Below, in pieces: positions 30,550 to 39,179 of a DNA stretch of 64,000 nucleotides. The first letter of the stretch is position 1, and each line of letters begins with the position of its first letter. The notes below the pieces were generated by a model that was not told where the DNA came from, searched no databases, and worked only from the letters and a program-made list of their open reading frames with translations. The stretch covers positions 62,001-126,000 of the forward strand of contig JAUHVL010000001.1 of the NCBI GenBank assembly GCA_030425045.1. The letters are read 5' to 3'. Source of the stretch: a bacterium. GTDB lineage: Bacteria; Bdellovibrionota; Bacteriovoracia; Bacteriovoracales; Bacteriovoracaceae. The position numbers were made by a program, and so were the translations under genes.

Positions 30550-33500
30550 ATGACATCTTATAGATTCAAACTTTTAGATGGCCGAACTATTGGGCCTTTC
30601 AAGATTGATGAAATCAATCAATTAATTAATGAAAATATCATTACCGGAAATGAATATGTTCAAGTGTTCCCTGGTGGGGAATGGATAGAGGTAGCAGAAA
30701 ATAAGGATATAAATAATCTCATTGTTGATTCTATCTTTGGTAATAAGAATAAAAATGATGAGACAATTACAAACATTGAAAATGACTTAGTTGAGTATCA
30801 AACAGCTATAAAATCTAAAAGTGACAAAGATCTTAAGCTTATCGTTGACGAAGAAATGGAGAAAAGTTTAGAAGCTGAAAGTGAGTCACAATATAGAGAG
30901 TTTAAGTTTTCTAAGAATGAAGATGTAGAGGTCGATTACGATGAATTAGAATCTGCATATCAAAAAAGTGAAGAAGAAAATAAAAAAGAAGAAGAGAGAA
31001 ATATTGATGCTACTCGAGTAGTAAAACTTAAAAACACACCTGCAATAGACAAAACTCGAGTAATAAATCCTGCGTCGATAAAAGATGACTTGTTTGATGA
31101 TGTTGAGGAGAAAAGTGAAGATCTTACAAGTTCTATTATCGAAGAGGAACCACCACCTCCGGTTGTTTCTTCAAGTGAAAAAACAGAGTTTCTTGAACTT
31201 GATGAGCTTAAAAAAGAATTAGGCAAAGAACTTCAAGAGGCAAAAGGCTATGAAGAAACAAAAATTTTTATTCCTGAAAAGAAAGAAGAGAAAACACTCG
31301 TAACAGAGACGAATCCCAAAAAGATCAAACCTGTTGTTGCTTTAGCTTTTATTGTTCTTCTCTATTTTTTAATTTTTGATGAAGAAGAAGTAGAAAAACA
31401 AAAAATATCAAAAGTACCCATTTCTAGTCCTGTAACAAAAGAAGTACCAAATCCAGGTTTGGCTCAAAAATTTTATACTGAAGGCGTTAAGCTTTATCGT
31501 TTAAATACATATCAATCTAAGGTTTTATCAGCGGAAAAGTTTAGACTCTCATTAGAAAATCAATTTAATGAAAATCCTTCACTTCCTTTTTTAATTAGAA
31601 CCTATGCAGAATTAATCGATAATGCTGTTAGTAGAAAAAAGGCAAATCTAGTAATTTATAGATTAATTAGAATTACCAGAGCGAAAGTACTTAAAGATGT
31701 TAACGTAGCTTATGGAACAGCTTTGTTTTATAGAAAATTGGGGAAGAATCAAGCTGCACTTAGAACGATAGAAAACTTTCTAAGGGTGGGAAAACCTAGT
31801 GTTGATTTGCTTTGTATATATGGAGAACTCTTGTTGGATCTTGGTGATTTTGTAAAAGCTAAGACTGTCCTAGATAACTTAATTAAGCTTAAAACAAAAC
31901 CGCCAAAAGCTTACCTCTTTTTAACTCGATACTATGTATATGACCAAAGACTAGAGTTAGCGAGAGATACCATTTTAGAGGGCGGAAAAAACTATCCAAG
32001 TAATAATAGTTTGATGATTAGTTTCGCTGAATTAGAACTAAAATTACAAAACTATAAATCTTTTGAAAAAATTCTTAGAACTTTGACGTTAACTCATTCT
32101 GGTGGTGAGCCAGTTGTGTATGCAAAGTATCTAGAGTTAATGGGAATCTTAAGCTCATTAAAGGGTGATAGTAAAAAAGCAGCAGTGTTTTTTAAATCCT
32201 CTTTAAGCGTTGTGAACTCACCTGCGCTAAGGTCTCGACTTGGAATGCTTGATGTCGAAGGTGATAAGCTTTCTCAGGCGTTAATACTTGAAAGTAAGGC
32301 TTTTAACTTTTTACAAATATCACGAAAGCATGTTGCAAAAAAAGAGTGGGAAGAGGCTTTTAAATTTGCGCTAGAAGCTGTTGACCTCAACCCAGGTTTT
32401 CTTCCAGTAGAACTCAATTTAGCTGATCTTCAAGTAAAGAGAGGCTATCTAGAAGCGGCTATTTTAAAACTAGAGTCGCTTAAAAAAGCTTATCCTAAAA
32501 GTAATCATGTCATTCATCGGCTCATTCGTGCTTACTTGGTTGCAAGAAAATTTGAAAAAGCAAAATATGAAATAAATTATATTTCGACATCAGATTTTAA
32601 AAAGGATGATGCTTATTTTAGTTTGCTTGGTTTTTATTACACAAAAATTGAAGGATATACACTAGCAATAAAGTTCTATAATAAATCAATAAGGATGAAC
32701 CCTTTAAATGATGATGTTTATTTTGAAATGGCTAAAATATTTATGAGCAGTCGTAAGTATAAAGAAGCAAAAAAAGCATTAACTGAAGCCATCTCTCTTG
32801 ATCCCAATAATCTAGATTATAGATCACTGCATAGTAAAATTTTGTTTGAGCTTGAAGGATCAGAAACAGCAGTTGGTTATCTTCAAGATTTAATTACTGA
32901 AAATAAAGATGACCCCTTGCTGTATGGAAATATTGCTATTTATTACTACAAAAGCGGCCAAGTAAAACAATTTGAGCATTATAAAGGATTGTTAGAAAAA
33001 TTACCTAAGAGGGACAGTAACTTCTTTAAATTTATGATTGAGTCTTCAGAGCTTGAGGGCAAAAACAAAAACGTTATCGATTTTTGTAAAGAGCTTTTAA
33101 AAATAAATCCTGGAGATATTGATACTAGAATGAAACTGGCAAATTTTTTAAGTTTAGAAGAAAGATATTTTGAAGCACTTGAGATTTATAATAGTATTTT
33201 AGAAAGAATGCCGGGTTATCCTTTAACGAATTATTACATTGGTAAAATTTACTTATTACAAAACAAAAATAAAGAGGCTTTAGAAGCTGGTAAGCTTGAA
33301 GTTAAGTCAAATCCTACTATCTATAATGGCCACTTTATTGTTGGAGAAGCCAATAGAAAACTAGAGGAATATTCTTTAGCTGTAAAAAACTTAGAAAAGG
33401 CAATTTCTCTGGCTCCAAGAAGCGTTGAGTCATTAATGTCCCTTGGTTGGATAAAGTTTCAGCAAAACTTTCTTGAGATTGCACGTGAGCTTTATATCAG

Positions 33501-33675
33501 GGCAAAGAATGTAGAGCCAAATAACCCTGATATAAGGCGTGAGCTTGGAAACGTATATGTAGGTATAGGTCAAAGTACTTTGGCTAAAGAAGAGTACGAA
33601 ATTTATTTAAAGTTAGCTCCTCAGGCTAAAGATAGAGCAAAAATTTCTAATAAAATTAAGAATTTGTCACGGTAG
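30550..33675 (+). CDS. GYF-domain, single-pass membrane TPR protein
   Basis: A 1041-residue protein. Residues 3-55 form a GYF_2-type domain (RFKLLDGRTIGPFKIDEINQ, GGEWIEV), a peptide-binding fold. Residues 60-255 are acidic and low-complexity, with four short threonine motifs (DATRVV at about 153, DKTRVI at 167, EKTEFL at 210, EETKIF at 235) resembling phospho-threonine docking sites. A membrane helix follows (about 260-275, VVALAFIVLLYFLIF), and from about 290 to the end there are more than a dozen TPR repeats, for example YTLAIKFYNKSIRMNPLNDD. With an N-in topology, the TPR array would be in the periplasm. Coupled to the divergent nuo-like set, so it is probably its assembly or binding partner (inference). 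Confidence 0.75.
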   Translation: MTSYRFKLLDGRTIGPFKIDEINQLINENIITGNEYVQVFPGGEWIEVAENKDINNLIVDSIFGNKNKNDETITNIENDLVEYQTAIKSKSDKDLKLIVDEEMEKSLEAESESQYREFKFSKNEDVEVDYDELESAYQKSEEENKKEEERNIDATRVVKLKNTPAIDKTRVINPASIKDDLFDDVEEKSEDLTSSIIEEEPPPPVVSSSEKTEFLELDELKKELGKELQEAKGYEETKIFIPEKKEEKTLVTETNPKKIKPVVALAFIVLLYFLIFDEEEVEKQKISKVPISSPVTKEVPNPGLAQKFYTEGVKLYRLNTYQSKVLSAEKFRLSLENQFNENPSLPFLIRTYAELIDNAVSRKKANLVIYRLIRITRAKVLKDVNVAYGTALFYRKLGKNQAALRTIENFLRVGKPSVDLLCIYGELLLDLGDFVKAKTVLDNLIKLKTKPPKAYLFLTRYYVYDQRLELARDTILEGGKNYPSNNSLMISFAELELKLQNYKSFEKILRTLTLTHSGGEPVVYAKYLELMGILSSLKGDSKKAAVFFKSSLSVVNSPALRSRLGMLDVEGDKLSQALILESKAFNFLQISRKHVAKKEWEEAFKFALEAVDLNPGFLPVELNLADLQVKRGYLEAAILKLESLKKAYPKSNHVIHRLIRAYLVARKFEKAKYEINYISTSDFKKDDAYFSLLGFYYTKIEGYTLAIKFYNKSIRMNPLNDDVYFEMAKIFMSSRKYKEAKKALTEAISLDPNNLDYRSLHSKILFELEGSETAVGYLQDLITENKDDPLLYGNIAIYYYKSGQVKQFEHYKGLLEKLPKRDSNFFKFMIESSELEGKNKNVIDFCKELLKINPGDIDTRMKLANFLSLEERYFEALEIYNSILERMPGYPLTNYYIGKIYLLQNKNKEALEAGKLEVKSNPTIYNGHFIVGEANRKLEEYSLAVKNLEKAISLAPRSVESLMSLGWIKFQQNFLEIARELYIRAKNVEPNNPDIRRELGNVYVGIGQSTLAKEEYEIYLKLAPQAKDRAKISNKIKNLSR

Positions 33676-33690
33676 ATCATAGACAAATCG

Positions 33691-33720
33691 TTGCCAATGA
33701 GAGTAAACATCATTTAATAT
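33691..33720 (+). promoter_or_regulatory. Probable promoter for the tRNA-Ser pair
   Basis: TTGCCA, an 18-base spacer and TAATAT (or TTAATA with 17 bases) end about ten bases before the first tRNA. The motif resembles a housekeeping sigma-70 promoter. No competing promoter-like pair is obvious in the 55 bases after the TPR gene. Confidence 0.5.
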
Positions 33721-33730
33721 CTAGTGCTAC

Positions 33731-33818
33731 GGAGGATTGGCTGAGTGGTCGAAAGCGGCGGTTTTGAAAACCGTTGACCTTCACGGGTCCGCAGGTTCAA
33801 ATCCTGTGTCCTCCGCCA
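33731..33818 (+). tRNA. tRNA-Ser (anticodon TGA)
   Basis: 88-nt serine tRNA. Acceptor arm GGAGGAT pairs with GTCCTCC; the anticodon loop TTTGAAA gives TGA; a long variable arm (GACCTTCACGGGTC) marks a class II tRNA; the T arm is GCAGGTTCAAATCCTGT; CCA is encoded at the 3' end. A second serine tRNA follows six bases later. Confidence 0.97.
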
Positions 33819-33824
33819 TCTTTT

Positions 33825-33916
33825 GGAGATGTGGCCGAGTGGTCGAAGGCAGCGCCTTGCTAAGGCGTCGTACCGTTTTGGCGGTACCGAGAGTTCGAAT
33901 CTCTCCATCTCCGCCA
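33825..33916 (+). tRNA. tRNA-Ser (anticodon GCT)
   Basis: 92-nt serine tRNA with encoded CCA. Acceptor GGAGATG pairs with CATCTCC; the anticodon loop TTGCTAA gives GCT; the long variable arm GTACCGTTTTGGCGGTAC is a near-perfect hairpin; the T arm is GAGAGTTCGAATCTCTC. Probably cotranscribed with the upstream tRNA-Ser. Confidence 0.97.
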
Positions 33917-34035
33917 TTTCAATAAAAAATAAATTAATCAATTATTAAATCTTGAAAAGCTTTTGAGTGTGGTCAATTTTGCCAACTATCTGAATAAGTA
34001 AAAATTAATAATAATTAAAGTAGATAGGAGTTACT

Positions 34036-34809
34036 TTGGGATTACCAGAAAAAAATGAAATACTTGAAAGTGGAGGATATGCTAAAAAGCAAATTTTCTC
34101 CGATTGTAGTGTTTTAAGATGGAGTCACAGTCAGCGATTTAAAAAAGCAATAAAGCTTGTAAAAAAATTGAAAGTTAAAAATATTGTTGATTATGGTTGT
34201 GGGGACGCTACTTTTTTATTGATGGCCTCTGAGTATACAAAAAGAAACGTTGGCCTTGAAGTAGATAAAAATCAACTTAAGCTTTTAAAAGATAGATTTA
34301 AAAATCAAATAAATTTTGAATTTCACCATATTGAAGAAAGTTATAATAATAAGGCTGATTTGGTGACTTGTTTTGAAGTGCTAGAGCATTGTACTGAAGA
34401 AAATGTACAAGTTGTTTTAAAAAGAATTAGAAGTTTGTGTAGTGAAAATGGTTATGCAGTTATTTCAGTACCAAAAGAAACAGGTCTTACACTTCTTGGT
34501 AAACAAATTGTAAGAAGATTACTTGCTTGGAGAAAATACGGATCGTATGAGTATAGTGAGTGGTATTCATTGAAAAACTTTTTGAAAATGTTATTTGCAA
34601 CAGAAAACACACAGGTAAAAAGAAACTATTATGATGTTCATTATGATGGTGTCGCCTACACTACTTGTGGTCATTATGCTTTCAATTGGAAAAAATTAAA
34701 GAAAAATATTGAACAACACTTTGAAATTGAATCTATCGAATTTACTCCGAATATTATCCCGATGGGCTTAATATCTTCTCAGGTTTGGTTTATCTGTAAA
34801 ACTAAATAG
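34036..34809 (+). CDS. Class I SAM-dependent methyltransferase
   Basis: A 257-residue soluble methyltransferase with a TTG start five bases after AGGAG. The S-adenosylmethionine site is IVDYGCGDATFLLMA (motif I, about residues 50-64), followed by VGLEVDKNQL and the acidic LVTCFEVLEHC (motif IV). The C-terminal part, with many tyrosine and tryptophan residues (YGSYEYSEWYSLKNFLK), probably forms the substrate lid. It resembles enzymes that methylate sugars or lipids, which would fit the glycan genes downstream, but the substrate cannot be read from the sequence. Confidence 0.8.
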   Translation: MGLPEKNEILESGGYAKKQIFSDCSVLRWSHSQRFKKAIKLVKKLKVKNIVDYGCGDATFLLMASEYTKRNVGLEVDKNQLKLLKDRFKNQINFEFHHIEESYNNKADLVTCFEVLEHCTEENVQVVLKRIRSLCSENGYAVISVPKETGLTLLGKQIVRRLLAWRKYGSYEYSEWYSLKNFLKMLFATENTQVKRNYYDVHYDGVAYTTCGHYAFNWKKLKKNIEQHFEIESIEFTPNIIPMGLISSQVWFICKTK

Positions 34810-34864
34810 TTCCTGATAAAAATACTTAAACTTAAGAAGCTAGTTGAGATACCGATTAGTATCT

Positions 34865-35425
34865 ATGTTTAAAGTAATATTAGTTATATACCTACTTCTG
34901 AATCCTGCCACAAAAGCAGATGAATCTTTAGATGAAAGTGTTAGAAACTTTGCTTGTTCTATGAATACCTTATCTATGGGTGTAACTGAAAGTGCATCTG
35001 GTGGAGCTTTGGATTGCTCAGATGTGAGGCCATTTTCAGGTGGAAATGCAAACTTTCAACAAGCTCCAGGTTTTGGACGCTGGTTAAAACTACAATTTTG
35101 CTCTTTGATTGGTGGATGTGTACGTAGAATGTCTTTGACCAATCAAGATAATAATTTTCTTGGAGAAGAATGTTCTGACTTTGAATCATTACCAATAAAC
35201 ATATCGGATGCAACTCATGGTGATAGAGAGTCTTGTTTGTGGAGTATCTATTATGATATTTGGTACAGCAACAGTGAGTCTGAAAGAATCACTTCTCTAA
35301 TGAATTGTGAAAGAATTATATGTGATGAACAAGTCATGAATGAATTGAAAGCTTATTTAAGTGAAAATAATATCAATAGTATTAGTAACCCCGAAGAATA
35401 TTTTGGTTGTGTTATCTCTATCTAA
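34865..35425 (+). CDS. Secreted cysteine-rich protein of unknown function
   Basis: The ATG at 34865 gives a clean signal peptide (MFKVILVIYLLLNPATKA, cleavage probably before DES); a TTG seven codons upstream is also open. The mature protein of about 170 residues has nine cysteines (contexts NFACSM, LDCSDV, FCSLIGGC, EECSDF, ESCLWS, NCERIIC, FGCV), suggesting several disulfides in a periplasmic or secreted protein. No family is recognised. It ends convergent with, and overlapping by eight bases, the SGNH-type gene on the other strand. Confidence 0.6.
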   Translation: MFKVILVIYLLLNPATKADESLDESVRNFACSMNTLSMGVTESASGGALDCSDVRPFSGGNANFQQAPGFGRWLKLQFCSLIGGCVRRMSLTNQDNNFLGEECSDFESLPINISDATHGDRESCLWSIYYDIWYSNSESERITSLMNCERIICDEQVMNELKAYLSENNINSISNPEEYFGCVISI

Positions 35426-36527
35426 AAAAAGAGATAATATGATTAGAAAGATTTTTAGCAAATTCATCTGAGCCGTATTCATTTAAATGGTGCTGATCAT
35501 AAAACCAGCTTGTCTTAGGATTGAGCATATCTTTTGAAATTACCTTAATTTTCTTTGAGTTAACTTTGTTTGTAAGTTTATGTTCAAGATCTATTAATAA
35601 AGAATATTGTTTAGCTGAGAATCGTTTTTCATTATTATCTGAGTCGATAATAGTGTCATGCCACCATAACTTTAAGTCATTCTTGGTTGGATTTAAATTA
35701 GCCACATGAGCTCTGTTTATAATAACAACTTTTGGTTTAATATTATTTAAAAAGGGTATAACTTCGTTTAATCCTTTTTGGTATAAAGCTTTATACTTTT
35801 GTAAGTACTCATTATTCATTTCAAATATAGGTAAACTTTTTCTATGTTCGGCAGAAGTTTTTATTCCTCTTACGTGATTTGGGTCGGCAATAGCATTTCT
35901 AAAAAGTTTTAGATTAAATCTTTTCTGAAAGTAAGAAGCGATTTCCCACTTTCGATTACGTAACTGTTGAACTACTGTATTATTTTTTAAAGAGAAATCG
36001 GAATTTTTATAATCTGGAATATAGTATTCGGTAAAACCCTCTTTAGCCCTATAGTTTTTATTATAAGACCCAAACGGATAAATAATAATTAAGTCAAAAT
36101 TTAGATATTTATAGGCATCGTATACATCTTTAATTCTTTGGGCTGACATAAACCCACTTTTGGCAGAATTATAGACTTTAACATCAATATTATGTGACCG
36201 TAAATAACTCTGTAACTTGTAAGGCCAGGTTTCTGTATCGTCTAAAAGCATACCCTCTGAAAGAGAGTTGCCAATAACAAGTATTCGATATTTCTCTGTT
36301 GATAACTCATCACCTTTTAAACCAATAGAGTTTATTATTGATTTATTAGCTCCTGATACATTCTGAAGGAGGTCAAGATGATCCCACTGTATTTTCATGT
36401 TTCGGATGTGGGCAAATCGACCTTCTCTGATAGTACTATCTATATTTGTAAGAACAAATGCTATAATTGGTAAAAATATAAAAGTAATTACTATTTTCAT
36501 ATTAAAATTGGAAATAAATAAATTCAC
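35418..36527 (-). CDS. SGNH-hydrolase-type protein, O-acetylation partner
   Basis: A 369-residue protein with an N-terminal membrane anchor (about residues 10-28) and an SGNH/GDSL-type domain. The catalytic serine context is ILVIGNSLSEGM, the glycine/asparagine blocks are less clear, and the Asp-His end is YDQHHLNEYGSDEF. Such proteins pair with MBOAT O-acyltransferases (AlgI/AlgJ- or DltB/DltD-like systems) to move acyl groups onto exported glycans; here it overlaps the MBOAT gene by 26 bases. The GTG start at 36527 has AGGA too close, and an ATG at 36500 after the MBOAT stop is an alternative. Confidence 0.75.
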   Translation of the reverse strand: MNLFISNFNMKIVITFIFLPIIAFVLTNIDSTIREGRFAHIRNMKIQWDHLDLLQNVSGANKSIINSIGLKGDELSTEKYRILVIGNSLSEGMLLDDTETWPYKLQSYLRSHNIDVKVYNSAKSGFMSAQRIKDVYDAYKYLNFDLIIIYPFGSYNKNYRAKEGFTEYYIPDYKNSDFSLKNNTVVQQLRNRKWEIASYFQKRFNLKLFRNAIADPNHVRGIKTSAEHRKSLPIFEMNNEYLQKYKALYQKGLNEVIPFLNNIKPKVVIINRAHVANLNPTKNDLKLWWHDTIIDSDNNEKRFSAKQYSLLIDLEHKLTNKVNSKKIKVISKDMLNPKTSWFYDQHHLNEYGSDEFAKNLSNHIISFFR

Positions 36528-37896
36528 TTCCTGAATATTTTCCTAAGAGTATAATACTTGAGATCATGGTAAAGAAAACAAGTAGTTTTTTATATAAGCT
36601 AAGAGTAAGAATATAATTCATATTATTAAATTGATATTTTTTGTATTGAATAAAAATTAAAAACGAGTTTAGAAAAATAAGTTGTAAAATGTGATTGATA
36701 TCAATTGAGCTTATTTGAAAATTTAATAAGGCATATGTAAAGTTTTCGATTTGTTCAAAAGAGTTTGCACGAAAAAGAAGCCATCCATAACAAGTAAAAA
36801 TAAACATTAAAAGAATATTAAATATTTTTGGTAATTGGACTTTCAAGTTTTGTGAAAAGAGACGATGAACTACTAACAAGAGACCTTGATAAGTTCCCCA
36901 TAAAACAAAATTCCAGGCAGCACCATGCCAAAGACCACCGAGTAACATTGTTAAGAAAAGATTCCTATACGTTATAAATGTTCCATGCCTATTTCCCCCT
37001 AGGCTAATATAGAGATAATCTCTTAACCATGAGGATAGACTTATATGCCATCGCCTCCAAAATTCACTAGGATTCTGAGAAAAATAAGGCATTTTAAAGT
37101 TAATCATTAAATCGTAACCAAGAAGTTTTGAAACACCCCTAGCAATATCGGAATAACCTGAAAAATCGCCATATATTTGAAAGGTAAAGGCAAGAATCGC
37201 AGTGATAGCATTTCCTGCCGTTAAGTTATCAATTGAATTATTAAAATAATAATCTGTAATAGGTGCACATCTATCAGCTATATAAACTTTTTTGTAATAT
37301 CCCATTAAAATAAGATAGAGACCTTCTTTTATAAGTTCTTTGTTGATTTTTGGTTTATTAACTATTTGGGGAATGAGGTGAACAGCTCGCTCAATAGGCC
37401 CTGCAACAAGTTGAGGAAAAAATGAAACAAAAAGGGCAAAATCAAGTAGGTTATTAACAGGTTTTAATTGTCCACGATAGATGTCGATAGTGTAACTCAT
37501 AGTTTGAAATGTATAAAATGAAATCCCTACAGGAAGAACCACGTTTAATAGAGTTATATCAGGACTTACCCCAAAGAATGAAATGAGGTCAGAAAAGCTT
37601 TGAATAAAAAAATTAAAATATTTAAATACTGCTAGAAGAGAAAGATTAAAAAAGATACTGAAATAAAGAGCTTTCTTTTTTGTTGAATTTAGTTTTGCAT
37701 TATAAATTTTTTTTCCACAATAAAAATCTACAATTGTAGAAGCACCTAGAAGTGTTAAAAATTTCCAGTTCCAAGAACCATAAAAGAAGTAACTTCCTAA
37801 GAGTAATAGAGAATTTTTGTATTTATCACCAACTGAAAGATAAACACCATAAAGTAGCAGGAAAAAAAGTAAAAAATCGAGTGAGTTAAATAACAT
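36502..37896 (-). CDS. MBOAT-family membrane O-acyltransferase
   Basis: A 464-residue polytopic enzyme of the AlgI/DltB type that transfers acyl groups across the inner membrane to extracytoplasmic glycans. Landmarks are FFPQLVAGPIERAVHLIPQI, FSGYSDIARGVSKLLGY, the NPSEFWRRWHISLSSWLRDY box and the catalytic histidine in GGLWHGAAWNFVLWG (near residue 310). It is coupled with the SGNH-type gene downstream and divergent from two glycosyltransferases, so surface polysaccharide modification is the likely role. Confidence 0.92.
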   Translation of the reverse strand: MLFNSLDFLLFFLLLYGVYLSVGDKYKNSLLLLGSYFFYGSWNWKFLTLLGASTIVDFYCGKKIYNAKLNSTKKKALYFSIFFNLSLLAVFKYFNFFIQSFSDLISFFGVSPDITLLNVVLPVGISFYTFQTMSYTIDIYRGQLKPVNNLLDFALFVSFFPQLVAGPIERAVHLIPQIVNKPKINKELIKEGLYLILMGYYKKVYIADRCAPITDYYFNNSIDNLTAGNAITAILAFTFQIYGDFSGYSDIARGVSKLLGYDLMINFKMPYFSQNPSEFWRRWHISLSSWLRDYLYISLGGNRHGTFITYRNLFLTMLLGGLWHGAAWNFVLWGTYQGLLLVVHRLFSQNLKVQLPKIFNILLMFIFTCYGWLLFRANSFEQIENFTYALLNFQISSIDINHILQLIFLNSFLIFIQYKKYQFNNMNYILTLSLYKKLLVFFTMISSIILLGKYSGSEFIYFQF

Positions 37897-37906
37897 AGTA
37901 TAGTTA

Positions 37907-37949
37907 ATATTCTATGATAATTCATAGAATATGCTATCACTATATAGTG
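37907..37949. repeat. Two adjacent palindromes between divergent glycan genes
   Basis: In the 113-base gap between the MBOAT gene and the first glycosyltransferase lies an 11-bp perfect inverted repeat (ATATTCTATGA / TCATAGAATAT, 4-base loop) at 37907-37932, followed at 37938-37949 by the 12-base palindrome CACTATATAGTG. Their position between divergent promoters suggests operator sites; cruciform or terminator roles are less likely because no T run follows. Confidence 0.55.
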
Positions 37950-37975
37950 TACTTATATAGTAAGTTTAATTCATA

Positions 37976-38003
37976 TTGTATTCAGTAATGGTAGGGATAT
38001 AAT
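37976..38003 (+). promoter_or_regulatory. Possible promoter of the glycosyltransferase pair
   Basis: TTGTAT, 16 bases, TATAAT. The -10 box ends only six bases before the ATG at 38010, so transcription would begin at or near the start codon. This would give a leaderless message, in line with the lack of a well-spaced ribosome site before this gene. Confidence 0.4.
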
Positions 38004-38009
38004 ACTAAA

Positions 38010-39179
38010 ATGAAATACAATGTTTTATATGTTTCTCCAAATGGTTTTGTCGGTGGTGCTGAAGCTTTTGTTTTAGAGATAACCAAATCCCACCTAAAAA
38101 ATGGAAACTTAAATATTATAAATTTATTTTTTAATGATGGAGATGCGCTAGAGATATCTAAAAATAATGGTATCGAAACAGTTTTGATTCAAAACAAGTT
38201 TAAGTTGTCTCATCTTCATAAATTATTTAAAGCTATATGCGAAATACGAAAAATTCTTAAAGATAAAAAAATAGATATTATTCACTCTACAATGCCTTAC
38301 GCTCATATTGTAATGTCATTAGCCTCATTTGGCCTTGGTATTAAAAAAGTATGGTTCCAGCATGGCCCTGTTGGAGGTACGCTCGATAAAATTGGAAAAT
38401 GGTTAAAAGTTAACTGTGTAATGTATAATTCAGAGTTTTTAAAAGAAGAGCATGATAAGTTGCTTGGATTTAGTCCTACAGAAAAAGATGTTATTATTCC
38501 ACTTGGTATAGATAAAAAAGATGTTGTAAACCCAGAGGTTGAAGACCTCATTTCTAAAAATGAAAAAAAATTAATTATAGGTGTCGCGGGCAGAATAAAT
38601 AGATTTAAGGGTTATCATATCTTTATCGAGGCAGTTTCAGAGCTCTCATCTTCTTTGGAGGAAGAGGTTTTTAAAAATTGTGTGTTTCCCATAATTGGCG
38701 GAGCCAATTCAGAAGAAGATAAAAAGTATCTGGTAGAGTTAAAACAACTTGTAGAAGATAAAGCCCTTCAAGAAAGTATACTATTTTTGGGACATAAGAG
38801 TAATATCAACGATTATCTGAATGTAATGGATGTTTTTCTTCATTGTTCACCTGAGAGAGAAGCTATTTCTATTGTTGCAGCGGAGGCTATGTTGCAAAAC
38901 ACATTAGTTATTGGAAGCGGTATAGACGATATTGTGATTCATGACAAAACTGGTATTGAGTGTAATACAAACCGTGAAAATGCACACCTTTATCTTAAAG
39001 AAAAAATTCTTGAAGTGATACGAAACATAGAAAAAGATGACCAGTTTTACAATAAGATTAAGAAAAATGCTTATGACTTTGTAAGACAAAATTATTCAAA
39101 AGAAGCGATGACAAACCTGGTTGAAAAAACATATATGGAGCTGTTGGATGAAAATCCTAACAATAGTCTATACTCTTAA
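38010..39179 (+). CDS. GT4-family glycosyltransferase
   Basis: A 389-residue GT-B fold glycosyltransferase. The N-terminal domain opens with YVSPNGFVGGAEAFVLEI (the glycine-rich acceptor-side loop), and the C-terminal nucleotide-sugar domain begins near residue 190 with IGVAGRINRFKGYHIFIEA. The retaining GT4 EX7E motif is EREAISIVAAEAML. It probably adds a sugar in lipopolysaccharide or exopolysaccharide synthesis. Overlaps the next glycosyltransferase by 32 bases; acceptor and donor are unknown. Confidence 0.88.
   Translation: MKYNVLYVSPNGFVGGAEAFVLEITKSHLKNGNLNIINLFFNDGDALEISKNNGIETVLIQNKFKLSHLHKLFKAICEIRKILKDKKIDIIHSTMPYAHIVMSLASFGLGIKKVWFQHGPVGGTLDKIGKWLKVNCVMYNSEFLKEEHDKLLGFSPTEKDVIIPLGIDKKDVVNPEVEDLISKNEKKLIIGVAGRINRFKGYHIFIEAVSELSSSLEEEVFKNCVFPIIGGANSEEDKKYLVELKQLVEDKALQESILFLGHKSNINDYLNVMDVFLHCSPEREAISIVAAEAMLQNTLVIGSGIDDIVIHDKTGIECNTNRENAHLYLKEKILEVIRNIEKDDQFYNKIKKNAYDFVRQNYSKEAMTNLVEKTYMELLDENPNNSLYS

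Noticed and set aside
33714-33941. Short reading frames over the two tRNA-Ser genes (both strands)
   Set aside because: They coincide with complete tRNA structures and have no ribosome site; they are tRNA shadows.
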